Shown piece after piece: positions 7,219-15,400 of a stretch of DNA of 38,402 bases (within the stretch, counting starts at the first letter, position 1; each line of letters begins with the position of its first letter). The stretch lies in contig DASPIR010000004.1 in the NCBI GenBank assembly GCA_035628995.1, positions 1 through 38,402 of the forward strand. Direction: 5' to 3'. This stretch comes from Clostridia bacterium. Lineage in GTDB: Bacteria > Bacillota > Clostridia > Lutisporales > Lutisporaceae. Both the position numbers and the translations under genes were made by a program. The notes below the pieces were generated by a model. It saw nothing but the letters and a program-made list of their open reading frames with translations. It was not told the DNA's origin and ran no database searches.

Positions 7219-8286
7219 TCAGAATATTATCTTGCCTGCCAGATCCTTATCAAAGATCATGCATTCCTGCAGTGCTAACTCTTTCCCAAAACCTTGATCT
7301 ATGGCATGCTTATACATTGCATATGCAATGGAAACATCAACATACGCTAAACCGACAGCATCAAAATAGATGAATTCATCATCATTTTCCCTACCAGGCT
7401 TTGTTCCATCTAAAATATCAACTATGTTGCCATAGATATCTTCATCTTTAATAATACCATCCTTATAGCAGAGGCTTACGGTCTGTGTACGATGCTTTAC
7501 AGTATCCCAATCGTCACATACGATCTTGTCTGCCATTTGCACCACTTTGTATTCGTCTTCCCAACCTCCAATATGGCTGTAGAATGCACCCTTTTTGATC
7601 CAGTCTGCCTTGAGCAACGGTGCTTGTGCGCTGGTTGCTGTAACTATAATATCAGAATCACGAACAGCCTTTTCCATTACCGTATCACAGGCAACAAATT
7701 TCATATCGGGGAATATCTTCTGCAAGCTGGAAATAAAATCCTGCTCCTCTGCAGGATATTTAGAGGCAACCTTGCAAATCTTCAAACCTGGACGAATAGA
7801 TTTCATACCCAGCAGATGCATCTTTGCTTGCTCACCGGCACCAATGAATCCAATACTCTCCACATCTTTTCTGGCCAGCTTATCAGCTGCTGTTGCTCCC
7901 ATCGCTGCAACACGCATGTTAGAGCACAGCGTACCATCCATTACACAGACGGGATAGCCATTAATTATATTTGAAAGTACAAATATTGCAGACAGATTCT
8001 GTGTTCCAAACCTAATAGGGTTAGGAGGGAAGCAGGATACCCACTTAACACCGCAGATTTGCTCATCCAAGAGCGTAGCAGGAAGGCAATTGATTCGTTC
8101 CTGTGTTTCCTGGTTGAATATCTGGACTATTTTTTCCGGAAAAAGGATACGGTTGCCTTTAAATTTCAGTAATCCTTGCTGCAACGCTTCAATAGCCATT
8201 TTCATATTAAATGCACCGGCTTCAACCAGTTCCTCTTGTGACAGATAGGTAAATTTGATTGCTTTATTATTCATTTTATTCTTCAT
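7219..8286 (-). CDS. Ornithine cyclodeaminase / mu-crystallin family enzyme
   Basis: About 355 residues from the ATG at 8286 (AAAGGA just upstream); the ATG at 8274 is an alternative. The frame is open further up but there overlaps the ABC ATPase gene. The Rossmann nucleotide site is GFIGAGEQAKMHL (near 146-158). The family substrate residues are visible as GVKWVS (K81), SNMRVAA (R125) and DAVGLAYVDVS (near 308-318). Family members convert ornithine to proline, or act as NAD(P)-dependent ketimine reductases, alanine dehydrogenases or opine/diaminopropionate pathway enzymes. It lies 49 bp after the last transporter gene, so it probably acts on the imported compound. The exact substrate is not determinable. 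Confidence 0.85.
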   Translation of the reverse strand: MKNKMNNKAIKFTYLSQEELVEAGAFNMKMAIEALQQGLLKFKGNRILFPEKIVQIFNQETQERINCLPATLLDEQICGVKWVSCFPPNPIRFGTQNLSAIFVLSNIINGYPVCVMDGTLCSNMRVAAMGATAADKLARKDVESIGFIGAGEQAKMHLLGMKSIRPGLKICKVASKYPAEEQDFISSLQKIFPDMKFVACDTVMEKAVRDSDIIVTATSAQAPLLKADWIKKGAFYSHIGGWEDEYKVVQMADKIVCDDWDTVKHRTQTVSLCYKDGIIKDEDIYGNIVDILDGTKPGRENDDEFIYFDAVGLAYVDVSIAYAMYKHAIDQGFGKELALQECMIFDKDLAGKIIF

Positions 8287-8335
8287 TTCCTTTCGTATAC
8301 AATTTCTCCATTTATTAATATCAGCATAATCCTTC

Positions 8336-9292
8336 TTACACCCCCAGTGGAAACTCGCAAGCCACAAAGTGATTGGGATATACCTCTCGCAACTCCGGCG
8401 TATGATCCTTACAAGCGTCGCATGTGTATAGACAGCGTTTGGCAAATCTGCACTCTTCCGGCATGTTGATGGGAGAGGTTACCTCGCCCTTCAGAATGAT
8501 ACGCTTCTTCCTTTCGCTTAGATCTGGTACAGGGATAGCAGAAAGCAACGCCACCGTATACGGATGCAGCGGATGTGCAAATAATTCTTCCGCAGGTGCC
8601 TTCTCCACAAGTTTCCCCAAATACATGACCGCAATATGATCCGAGAAATGATTAACCACGGAAAGGTCATGTGTAATAAACATATATGTAAGGCTTAGCT
8701 TTTCCTGCAATTCTTTGAGCAAGTTGAGTATCTGTGCCTGTATGGAAACATCCAGTGCAGAAACTGGCTCATCACATACTATAAATTTTGGATTTACTGC
8801 AAGCGCACGTGCAATGCCTATACGTTGCCTGCGTCCGCCGTCCAACTCGTGGGGATATGTGTTAATGAGCCTCTCTGCAAGACCAACTGTCTCCATCAAC
8901 TCCAGAACGCGATTTTCTCTGTCTTTCTTATTGGGTATGAGATTATGAATTATAATAGGCTCACTGATAATTTGGTTTACCGTCTTTCGAGGATCCAGCG
9001 AAGAGAATGGATCTTGAAAAATAATCTGCATATCCTTTCTTGCCTTCCGAAGTTCAGACTCATTATATTTCAGCACATTACGCCCATTAAAATATACTTC
9101 ACCGGAGGATGGCTCAATAAGACGAAGTATAGTTCTGCCAGTTGTAGATTTTCCACATCCGGATTCACCAACTACGCCAAGTGTTTTGCCTTCTTCAATA
9201 GCAAAACTCACACCATCCACCGCATGGAGCATGCCACGGGATGTATTAAAATACTTTTTTAAATTTTTTACTTCAACCAAATTTTTTGCCAC
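8336..9292 (-). CDS. dppF: Dipeptide/oligopeptide ABC transporter ATPase (DppF/OppF type)
   Basis: 318 residues. Walker A GESGCGKST (42-50), Q-loop IIFQDPFSSLDP, signature LDGGRRQRIGIARAL (Ser of LSGG is Asp here), Walker B FIVCDEPVSALD and an H-loop FITHDLSVV. The C-terminus holds the oligopeptide-transporter extension with four clustered cysteines (C-x6-C-x3-C-x2-C). The GTG start at 9292 shares its first base with the TAG of the previous gene (TAGTG). Its SD AGGAGG lies inside the last codons of that gene, so the two ATPases should be translationally coupled. It forms the ATPase heterodimer with DppD at the cytoplasmic face. Confidence 0.9.
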   Translation of the reverse strand: MAKNLVEVKNLKKYFNTSRGMLHAVDGVSFAIEEGKTLGVVGESGCGKSTTGRTILRLIEPSSGEVYFNGRNVLKYNESELRKARKDMQIIFQDPFSSLDPRKTVNQIISEPIIIHNLIPNKKDRENRVLELMETVGLAERLINTYPHELDGGRRQRIGIARALAVNPKFIVCDEPVSALDVSIQAQILNLLKELQEKLSLTYMFITHDLSVVNHFSDHIAVMYLGKLVEKAPAEELFAHPLHPYTVALLSAIPVPDLSERKKRIILKGEVTSPINMPEECRFAKRCLYTCDACKDHTPELREVYPNHFVACEFPLGV

Positions 9293-10293
9293 TATCTTTC
9301 CCTCCTCACAATGTGGAATGCAGGATCGTCATAAGCAGAACATTCCACCATATGCGTATCGCTAATCCATATGGGATCAGGCTTCTGCTCATGACATTTA
9401 TCAGTAACATAGGGGCATCTGGGTGAAAATGAACATCCGATGGATAGATTAGTGGGATCAGGCATGGAGCCCGGTATAGGCAGCAGTTTTGCTTTGCGAT
9501 CGTTTACATTTGGCAAAGAATTAAATAAACCTTCAGTATAAGGATGCTTCGTCATATTAAATACATCCTTGAGCGTGCCCTTTTCAACAATCCTGCCGGC
9601 ATACATGACCGCAACCTCATCGCAAACTTCTGCTACAATACCCAAATCATGAGTTATCATTATAAGAGAAGTCTGATATTTTTCCTTAAGGTTATTCATA
9701 AGCTCCAGCACCTGCGCCTGTATCGTTACGTCTAACGCGCTAGTAGGTTCATCTGCAATCAGTAGCTTGGTATGGCATGCAAGAGCTATTGCAATAACTA
9801 CACGCTGTTTCATTCCACCTGAAAACTGATGCGGATAATCGTTTGCGCGATGGCCAGGGATACCAACCATCTCCAACATTTCCTTTGCGCTCTCATTTGC
9901 TTCTGAACTGGATACATTCTCATGAAGTATAATACTTTCTGCAATCTGCTCACCCACCGTGAAAACAGGATTCAGCGCCGTCATCGGATCCTGGAAGATC
10001 ATCGAGATATCTTTCCCTCGAATCTTTTCCAATTCTTTAATATTCTTCTCAAGAATATTTTCACCATCGAGCTCAATTATTCCACTCTTAATGACGCCTG
10101 GAGGGTCAGGAACAAGACGAAGTATTGCAAGTGCAGAAGTCGTTTTGCCTGCACCTGTTTCGCCAACCAAACCGATAGCACGCTTTTTCTCCAGTTTTAA
10201 ATCGATACCGTTTACCGCCTTTACTGTACCGTTTTCGGTTTCATAATGTACAACAAGATTTTCAATATTGAGAATCAAATTTTTATCTTTCAT
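9292..10293 (-). CDS. dppD: Dipeptide/oligopeptide ABC transporter ATPase (DppD/OppD type)
   Basis: 333 residues. Walker [10 protein letters not shown] (44-52), Q-loop [12 protein letters not shown], signature [15 protein letters not shown], Walker [19 protein letters not shown] and H-loop MITHDLGIV. The C-terminal Opp/Dpp region ([13 protein letters not shown]) has the typical cysteine cluster. SD AAAGGA stands before the ATG, 12 bp after dppC ends. It pairs with DppF to power import. Confidence 0.9.
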   Translation of the reverse strand: MKDKNLILNIENLVVHYETENGTVKAVNGIDLKLEKKRAIGLVGETGAGKTTSALAILRLVPDPPGVIKSGIIELDGENILEKNIKELEKIRGKDISMIFQDPMTALNPVFTVGEQIAESIILHENVSSSEANESAKEMLEMVGIPGHRANDYPHQFSGGMKQRVVIAIALACHTKLLIADEPTSALDVTIQAQVLELMNNLKEKYQTSLIMITHDLGIVAEVCDEVAVMYAGRIVEKGTLKDVFNMTKHPYTEGLFNSLPNVNDRKAKLLPIPGSMPDPTNLSIGCSFSPRCPYVTDKCHEQKPDPIWISDTHMVECSAYDDPAFHIVRRER

Positions 10294-10305
10294 AATAAGT
10301 CCTTT

Positions 10306-11211
10306 CTATCTCTTTAGTTTTGGATCCATTGCATCACGCAGACCATCACCAATCAAATTAATCGATAGTACTGTGATTACGATAGCAATACCTGGAAACA
10401 TGGTCATATAGCTATAATCACGTATGAACGATCTGCCTTCTGCAAGCATGCTGCCCCATTCAGGCGCCGGAGCAGGAATGCCAAGACCAAGAAAGCTCAA
10501 TGATGAAGCAGTGATAATGGCAGAACCGACACGCATGGTAACCTGTACCATGATGGGTGCCAAAGAGTTAGGAAGGATATGAGTGAACATGATTCGCATT
10601 CTAGTTGCACCTGCTGCACGGGCAGCTTCGATATATTCGTTATCGCGCACAGTCATGACGGCGGCACGTGCCACACGTGCAAATGCCGGAACGCTAACTA
10701 TTCCGACCGCAATCATCAGCACAAATGTGCTAGCACCGAATGCCGTTGAAATACAGATAGCAAGCAATAACGCAGGAATTGAAGAAAACACATCACATAA
10801 TCTCATAATTATACTCTCGAGGAAACCGCCGAAATAGCCTGAAATAATACCCAATACACCACCAATCGCCAACGATACCATTACAGCTACAATACCGATA
10901 GACAATGAATATCTTGCGCCATAAAGAATACGCAAAAATATATCACGACCATACTGATCTGTTCCAAATGGATGATTCCACGAGGGATTCTGCAAACGTT
11001 CAGATACAACCTGACGAACAATCTGTGTATCATAATCGATTGCAAAATTAGCTACAATCGCTATGACAGTAATTACACCAAGTACAATCAAACCAAGAAC
11101 AGCACCCTTGTTTTTCTTAAAGTTGTGCCATATCTCTGCAATTTGACTGAGCTTTTTATACTTTTTAGTTGCAGTTACACCTAATACGGAAACTACCTTA
11201 GATTTTTCCAT
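10306..11211 (-). CDS. dppC: Dipeptide/oligopeptide ABC transporter permease (DppC/OppC type)
   Basis: 301 residues. The ATG at 11211 is chosen because GAGGTG lies 6 nt before it; upstream in-frame codons would run into dppB. There is one N-terminal membrane helix, then five more after the OppC N-terminal region. The ATPase-coupling EAA motif is EAARAAGATRMRIMFTHI. The C-terminal GDGLRDAMDPKLKR is typical of the family. The gap to dppB is 10 bp. Confidence 0.9.
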   Translation of the reverse strand: MEKSKVVSVLGVTATKKYKKLSQIAEIWHNFKKNKGAVLGLIVLGVITVIAIVANFAIDYDTQIVRQVVSERLQNPSWNHPFGTDQYGRDIFLRILYGARYSLSIGIVAVMVSLAIGGVLGIISGYFGGFLESIIMRLCDVFSSIPALLLAICISTAFGASTFVLMIAVGIVSVPAFARVARAAVMTVRDNEYIEAARAAGATRMRIMFTHILPNSLAPIMVQVTMRVGSAIITASSLSFLGLGIPAPAPEWGSMLAEGRSFIRDYSYMTMFPGIAIVITVLSINLIGDGLRDAMDPKLKR

Positions 11212-11221
11212 AATACACACC

Positions 11222-12151
11222 TCACTTCGTATATCTTGCTTTGATACGGGGATCAGCAAATGCGTAGGCGAGGTCAATCAGCAGAATCACAACACTAGAA
11301 AGCATTGTAGTTAAAATTATTGCACCTGTAACCATTTGGGTATCGCGGTTATTAATAGAATCAACGATAAGTCGTCCGATACCCGGCCATGCGAATACTG
11401 TCTCAGTCATAACAGCACCGCCAAGTGCAACGCCAAATTGAGTGCCAATTACAGTCAAAATCGGAATAAGGGCGTTTTTGAAAGCATGCTTACGGATTAC
11501 AATATTTTCACTTACACCCTTTGCCCGGGCCGTACGCAAATAGTCCTGACGGATTACCTCAAGCATTGAAGAACGCGTAGTACGCATTGTCAGCGCAGCT
11601 TGACCTGAACCAACCGTAATTGCAGGTAATATTATGCTTAAGGGCGTATCGTTTCCAATTGATGGAAACCAGCCTAATTTAAGCGAGAAAACAATAATCA
11701 ACAATAGACCAAGCCAAAAAGTTGGTACTGACAAACCAAGAAGACCAAGGACCATGCTGCCACTGTCTCGCCATGAATTTTGATGAACAGCGGCAGTGAT
11801 TCCCAGCGGAATAGCTATTAATAACGCAACCACAGTACCCGCCGTAGCAAGTTGCAGCGTTGCGGGCAAACGCATCATATACACATCGAAAACATCCCTA
11901 TTGGTGACATAAGATATTCCCAAATCCCCTTGAACTAATCCCGTCATATATTTAAAGTATCTAAGGATTAGCGGGCCGCTAAGCCCCATTTCCTCACGCA
12001 TTTCTTCTTTATCAGCATCAGCCATTTCTGTACCTGAAATGATATCTACAACATCTCCCGGAGCAAGATCAACGATAAAAAACACAATAAATGATACTGC
12101 GAGCATAATAGGAATCAATAATAACAATCGTTTTATAACATACTTTGACAT
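11222..12151 (-). CDS. dppB: Dipeptide/oligopeptide ABC transporter permease (DppB/OppB type)
   Basis: 309 residues with six membrane segments. The N-terminus YVIKRLLLLIPIMLAVSFI is the usual first helix. The coupling loop is RTARAKGVSENIVIRKHAF, and the C-terminus ends DLAYAFADPRIKARY as in DppB. SD GGAGGT is 5 nt before the ATG at 12151. An ATG 4 nt further up is in another frame. It is separated from dppA by 118 bp that contain a strong hairpin. Confidence 0.9.
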   Translation of the reverse strand: MSKYVIKRLLLLIPIMLAVSFIVFFIVDLAPGDVVDIISGTEMADADKEEMREEMGLSGPLILRYFKYMTGLVQGDLGISYVTNRDVFDVYMMRLPATLQLATAGTVVALLIAIPLGITAAVHQNSWRDSGSMVLGLLGLSVPTFWLGLLLIIVFSLKLGWFPSIGNDTPLSIILPAITVGSGQAALTMRTTRSSMLEVIRQDYLRTARAKGVSENIVIRKHAFKNALIPILTVIGTQFGVALGGAVMTETVFAWPGIGRLIVDSINNRDTQMVTGAIILTTMLSSVVILLIDLAYAFADPRIKARYTK

Positions 12152-12208
12152 TCATGACCTCCTTGGTTCTATGGATATTAGGGTAAAGTTTAATTATTAA
12201 CCAAAATA

Positions 12209-12251
12209 CAGTTTGCACCGCGATGTAAAACAGATTCAACGGTGCAAACTG
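12209..12251 (-). promoter_or_regulatory. Intercistronic hairpin between dppA and dppB
   Basis: CAGTTTGCACCG (12209-12220) and CGGTGCAAACTG (12240-12251) are perfect 12-bp arms with a 19-nt loop. A smaller one (CTTCAT/ATGAAG, 12252-12268) precedes it at the end of dppA. There is no long U-tract, so partial termination or mRNA protection is likely, giving more binding protein than permease. Confidence 0.65.
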
Positions 12252-12269
12252 CTTCATGTTGGATGAAGA

Positions 12270-13850
12270 TTACTTTTCTACTATATAGAGATTACGCCAA
12301 TGATGGAACAGTCCATGAGGTTGTTCAAACCCCTGCATAGTAGACTTCATGCCAACATTTATCTGCTCAACTGCAAGGGGGATCCAGTTGGCATTATTCA
12401 TAATGTATGTTTGCAGTTCTGCATACATTTTTGTGCGTTCTTCATAATTGCTAGTGGAAATTGCAGTCTCTAGCAGTTCATCAATTTTTTTATCCTTTAT
12501 GTTACTTCTGTTGATGCTGCCATCAGAATGGAAGGGATTACGCAGTGCATTATCCGGGCCGACTGTATGGCCTCCCCAACCATCAACTGCTATGGGATAG
12601 GTTCCTCCAGGAGCTACTCCTGCATTAAAGGTCGCTGTTTCAAGTGCTTGAATCTCAACTTCTATACCGATCTCACCAAGCTGTGCCTGAATTACACTAT
12701 CAACAGCCTTCTGGACAGTACCAGAAGAGGAATAAATGGTTGTTTTGAAACCATCAGGATAACCGGCCTCAGCCAGTAACGCCTTGGCTTTCTCAATATC
12801 ATACTCATAGTAATCCACATCTACAGTGAATTCACTTGAGGGATGCATGATATTGTAAGCGGGGGTTGCATTACCCTCATAAACCAATGCTACCAGGTCT
12901 TCTCTGTTGATCGCATGTGCAACAGCCTGGCGGACAAGTTTGTTGTTAAACGGCTCAACTTTGAGGTTCATGAATATATGACGAATATTGGTGCTGGGAA
13001 TCTGCCACAGGACAAGTTTCTTATCCTCCGCAACATAATGCAGGTCAACTGCAGGAGGATCAATACACAGGTCGATTTCTCCTGTCTGCAATGCAATCAG
13101 ACGTGAAGCTGCCTCAGGAATATATCTGACGAGAATCTCCTCAGTCTTTCTAGCACCTTCCCAGTAATCTTTGAATCTAACCAAGGAAAGGTAATCTCCC
13201 TGAACCCACTCATTATACATGTATGGACCGGTACCGACCTTGATTGCTTCATTTTCGTCAAGAGTCTCAAATGCATCCGCACAAAGCATAACCGTATTCG
13301 GTTCACAGAGTTTGTAAACCAAGTCATTATCTGCAGCGGAAAGCTTGAGCTGAACTTTGTGGTCATCAATAACAGCGACCTCTTTTATTGAGGAAAACTT
13401 TGACTTGGAAGCCGTCTGTTCCAATCCACGCTCAATAGTAAATTTTACATCCTCGGCAGTAAACTCGATGCCATTATGAAACTTGACTCCTTGACGAAGC
13501 TTAAATTCCCAAACAGTGTCGGAAATTTGTTCCCAAGATTCTGCAAGTCCCGGAATATATTTAGCGTTCATCGTATCATACTCGACAAGAGTATTGAACA
13601 CGAGCATATAAACGCTTTTGGCAGTGCCGCCGGACTCATTCTGAACATCCATGCTGGTGAAGTCAAGTGCAGGGGCAATAGTAATTGTCTTCTTATAAAC
13701 AGTATTTTCGTTCTCAACCACAGTTGCTGCCTCACCTGATACACCGGCGCCTGTCTTTTCTTCAGTAGTAGCCGAACCGGAACAACCTGTCATGCTGGTA
13801 ATAATCATGCAAACGCATAGGATGAGTGCTAGAATTCTCTTGTTCTTCAT
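12270..13850 (-). CDS. dppA: Extracellular solute-binding protein, family 5 (dipeptide/oligopeptide type)
   Basis: 526 residues from the ATG at 13850, set by SD GGGAGG 8 nt upstream. The frame stays open above but has no RBS. The lipoprotein signal is MKNKRILALILCVCM... with lipobox SMTGC. SBP family 5 motifs include AESWEQISDTVWEFKLRQGV and GVKFHNGIEFTAEDVKFTI. It is membrane-anchored outside the cell and delivers solute to DppBC. Family 5 proteins bind di- and oligopeptides but also nickel, opines and other solutes, so the ligand is open. It is the first gene after the sigma-54 promoter at 13887-13903. Confidence 0.9.
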   Translation of the reverse strand: MKNKRILALILCVCMIITSMTGCSGSATTEEKTGAGVSGEAATVVENENTVYKKTITIAPALDFTSMDVQNESGGTAKSVYMLVFNTLVEYDTMNAKYIPGLAESWEQISDTVWEFKLRQGVKFHNGIEFTAEDVKFTIERGLEQTASKSKFSSIKEVAVIDDHKVQLKLSAADNDLVYKLCEPNTVMLCADAFETLDENEAIKVGTGPYMYNEWVQGDYLSLVRFKDYWEGARKTEEILVRYIPEAASRLIALQTGEIDLCIDPPAVDLHYVAEDKKLVLWQIPSTNIRHIFMNLKVEPFNNKLVRQAVAHAINREDLVALVYEGNATPAYNIMHPSSEFTVDVDYYEYDIEKAKALLAEAGYPDGFKTTIYSSSGTVQKAVDSVIQAQLGEIGIEVEIQALETATFNAGVAPGGTYPIAVDGWGGHTVGPDNALRNPFHSDGSINRSNIKDKKIDELLETAISTSNYEERTKMYAELQTYIMNNANWIPLAVEQINVGMKSTMQGFEQPHGLFHHWRNLYIVEK

Positions 13851-13886
13851 TCTTATACCTCCCTGTAAATGTTTAATAGTATATAG

Positions 13887-13903
13887 AGCAATATTCATGC
13901 CAA
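13887..13903 (-). promoter_or_regulatory. Sigma-54 (-24/-12) promoter of the dpp operon
   Basis: The minus strand reads TTGGCATGAATATTGCT. The invariant GG and GC dinucleotides are separated by exactly 10 bp, and only one core base differs from TTGGCACG-N4-TTGCT. It lies 37 bp before the dppA ATG. The adjacent regulator gene has the GTFTGA motif that contacts sigma-54, so the match is expected in context. Confidence 0.88.
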
Positions 13904-13963
13904 TCCTATAATACGTTGATTTCTGGAGCTTTTTGCGGACATCAGATACAATCAGAATAAAAG

Positions 13964-14002
13964 AACGGCAATATTTGCATATGGTACGCAATAATTGCCG
14001 TT
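13964..14002 (-). promoter_or_regulatory. Inverted repeat: activator site and/or terminator
   Basis: AACGGCAATTATTGC (14002-13988) and GCAAATATTGCCGTT (13978-13964) pair at 13 of 15 positions with a 9-nt loop. The centre lies about 105-110 bp upstream of the expected sigma-54 start, the normal place for an enhancer-binding site. On the minus strand the stem is followed by CTTTTATT, so it could also end the regulator transcript. Both roles may hold. Confidence 0.65.
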
Positions 14003-14029
14003 TCTATAAAGAATTATATTTTTAATATC

Positions 14030-15400
14030 TTATATTCCATATTCGTTAATCTTGTTTTGCAAACCGCGCACACTTATGCCTAATTCTTTGGCTGTCAAAT
14101 CACGACGTCCTCTATTTTTGTCAAGTGCCGCTTCGATTGCTATGCGTTCTATTTCTTTGATCGACATACCTGTCAGCATATCTTTCAAACTTGCCCCTGT
14201 ATATTGTAGTGCTGTGGGAAGCCATCTGTTTTGCACTTCCAATGGAAGATTCTCTATACCTATCTCCTCAGCATTGGAAAGAATCATTGCGTATTCTAAT
14301 ATGTTAGCAAGTTGTCGAATGTTTCCTGGATAGTCGTATGCAAGCAATAGTTTCTCTGCCTCAGAAGAAATTCGCTGCACAGCCTTATTTTGCTCACGGT
14401 TGAACTGTTTGATAAAATGATTACACAGCAACGGTATGTCTTCCTTACGCTCGCGTAACTCGGGCATGTGAATATTCATTACACTCAAACGATAATATAA
14501 ATCCCCTCGAAATTTTCCTTCACGCATCATATCCACAAGATTTCGATTAGTAGCAGCAATTATTCGAACATCTACCTTTCGAACATCAGTGCTGCCCAAC
14601 GCAGTGAATTCCTTCTGCTGTATTACACGAAGCAATTTGCTTTGCAGTCCCAACGGCATATCGCCAATCTCATCAAGGAATACCGTGCCATGATCGGCAA
14701 TCTCAAATTTCCCTTTTTTATCTTGTGTAGCGCCTGTAAAAGTACCACGCTTATGGCCAAAGAGTTCTTCTTCCAGCAGATTCTCGGGTATGGCAGCGCA
14801 ATTGATAACCACAAATCGTTCTCCACTGCGCTTGCCAGAAAAATGTATAGCACGAGCTGCCAACTCTTTTCCGGTTCCGCTCTCGCCTGTAATGGTAACA
14901 TTGCTATCTACGTTCTTCAGCTTTTCTATCAGGCCATATACCTGCTGCATACGCTGGCTCTTACCTATCATCTCTTGATACTGAAAGCTCAGCTTAAGTT
15001 CGCTGGAGAGAAAACCCACATCATCATTCAGACGGCGCACAGCCAACGCTTGTTCAATAAACACGCGTATTTCTTCAACATCCAACGGTTTGGATAGGTA
15101 TGTGAAGGCGCCCTTTTTCATTGCATCAACTGAAGTTTTAATGCTACCAAATGCAGTCATTATGATGACCGCTATGCTTTCATCATATTCCTTGATTTGT
15201 CTTAGCACTTGCACACCATCATCATTTCCTATTATCAAATCAAGCAGTACCAAATCAAAGCTTTCACGTTCAATCATGGCAAGTCCGTCCGGTGCTGTCG
15301 TAGCGTATCTGACATCGTAATCCTGCCGTAATGTCAAAGAGAGTAATGTACACGTGCTCAACTCATCATCAATTATCAGTATCCTGCGTTTCATCCTCAT
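14030..15400 (-). CDS. NtrC-family sigma-54-dependent response regulator
   Basis: 456 residues. Receiver domain with D11-D12, phospho-acceptor D54 (LLDLII), T82 and K104. AAA+ domain with Walker A GESGTGKE (172-179), sigma-54 contact loop GTFTGA (219-224) and Walker B TVFLDEIGD (near 239-247). A C-terminal Fis-type helix-turn-helix spans about 415-456 (LTAKELGISVRGLQNKI). SD GGAGGT precedes the ATG. The gene overlaps the kinase 3' end by 32 bp, so the pair is coupled. When phosphorylated it should drive the sigma-54 promoter of the downstream dpp operon. Confidence 0.92.
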   Translation of the reverse strand: MRMKRRILIIDDELSTCTLLSLTLRQDYDVRYATTAPDGLAMIERESFDLVLLDLIIGNDDGVQVLRQIKEYDESIAVIIMTAFGSIKTSVDAMKKGAFTYLSKPLDVEEIRVFIEQALAVRRLNDDVGFLSSELKLSFQYQEMIGKSQRMQQVYGLIEKLKNVDSNVTITGESGTGKELAARAIHFSGKRSGERFVVINCAAIPENLLEEELFGHKRGTFTGATQDKKGKFEIADHGTVFLDEIGDMPLGLQSKLLRVIQQKEFTALGSTDVRKVDVRIIAATNRNLVDMMREGKFRGDLYYRLSVMNIHMPELRERKEDIPLLCNHFIKQFNREQNKAVQRISSEAEKLLLAYDYPGNIRQLANILEYAMILSNAEEIGIENLPLEVQNRWLPTALQYTGASLKDMLTGMSIKEIERIAIEAALDKNRGRRDLTAKELGISVRGLQNKINEYGI

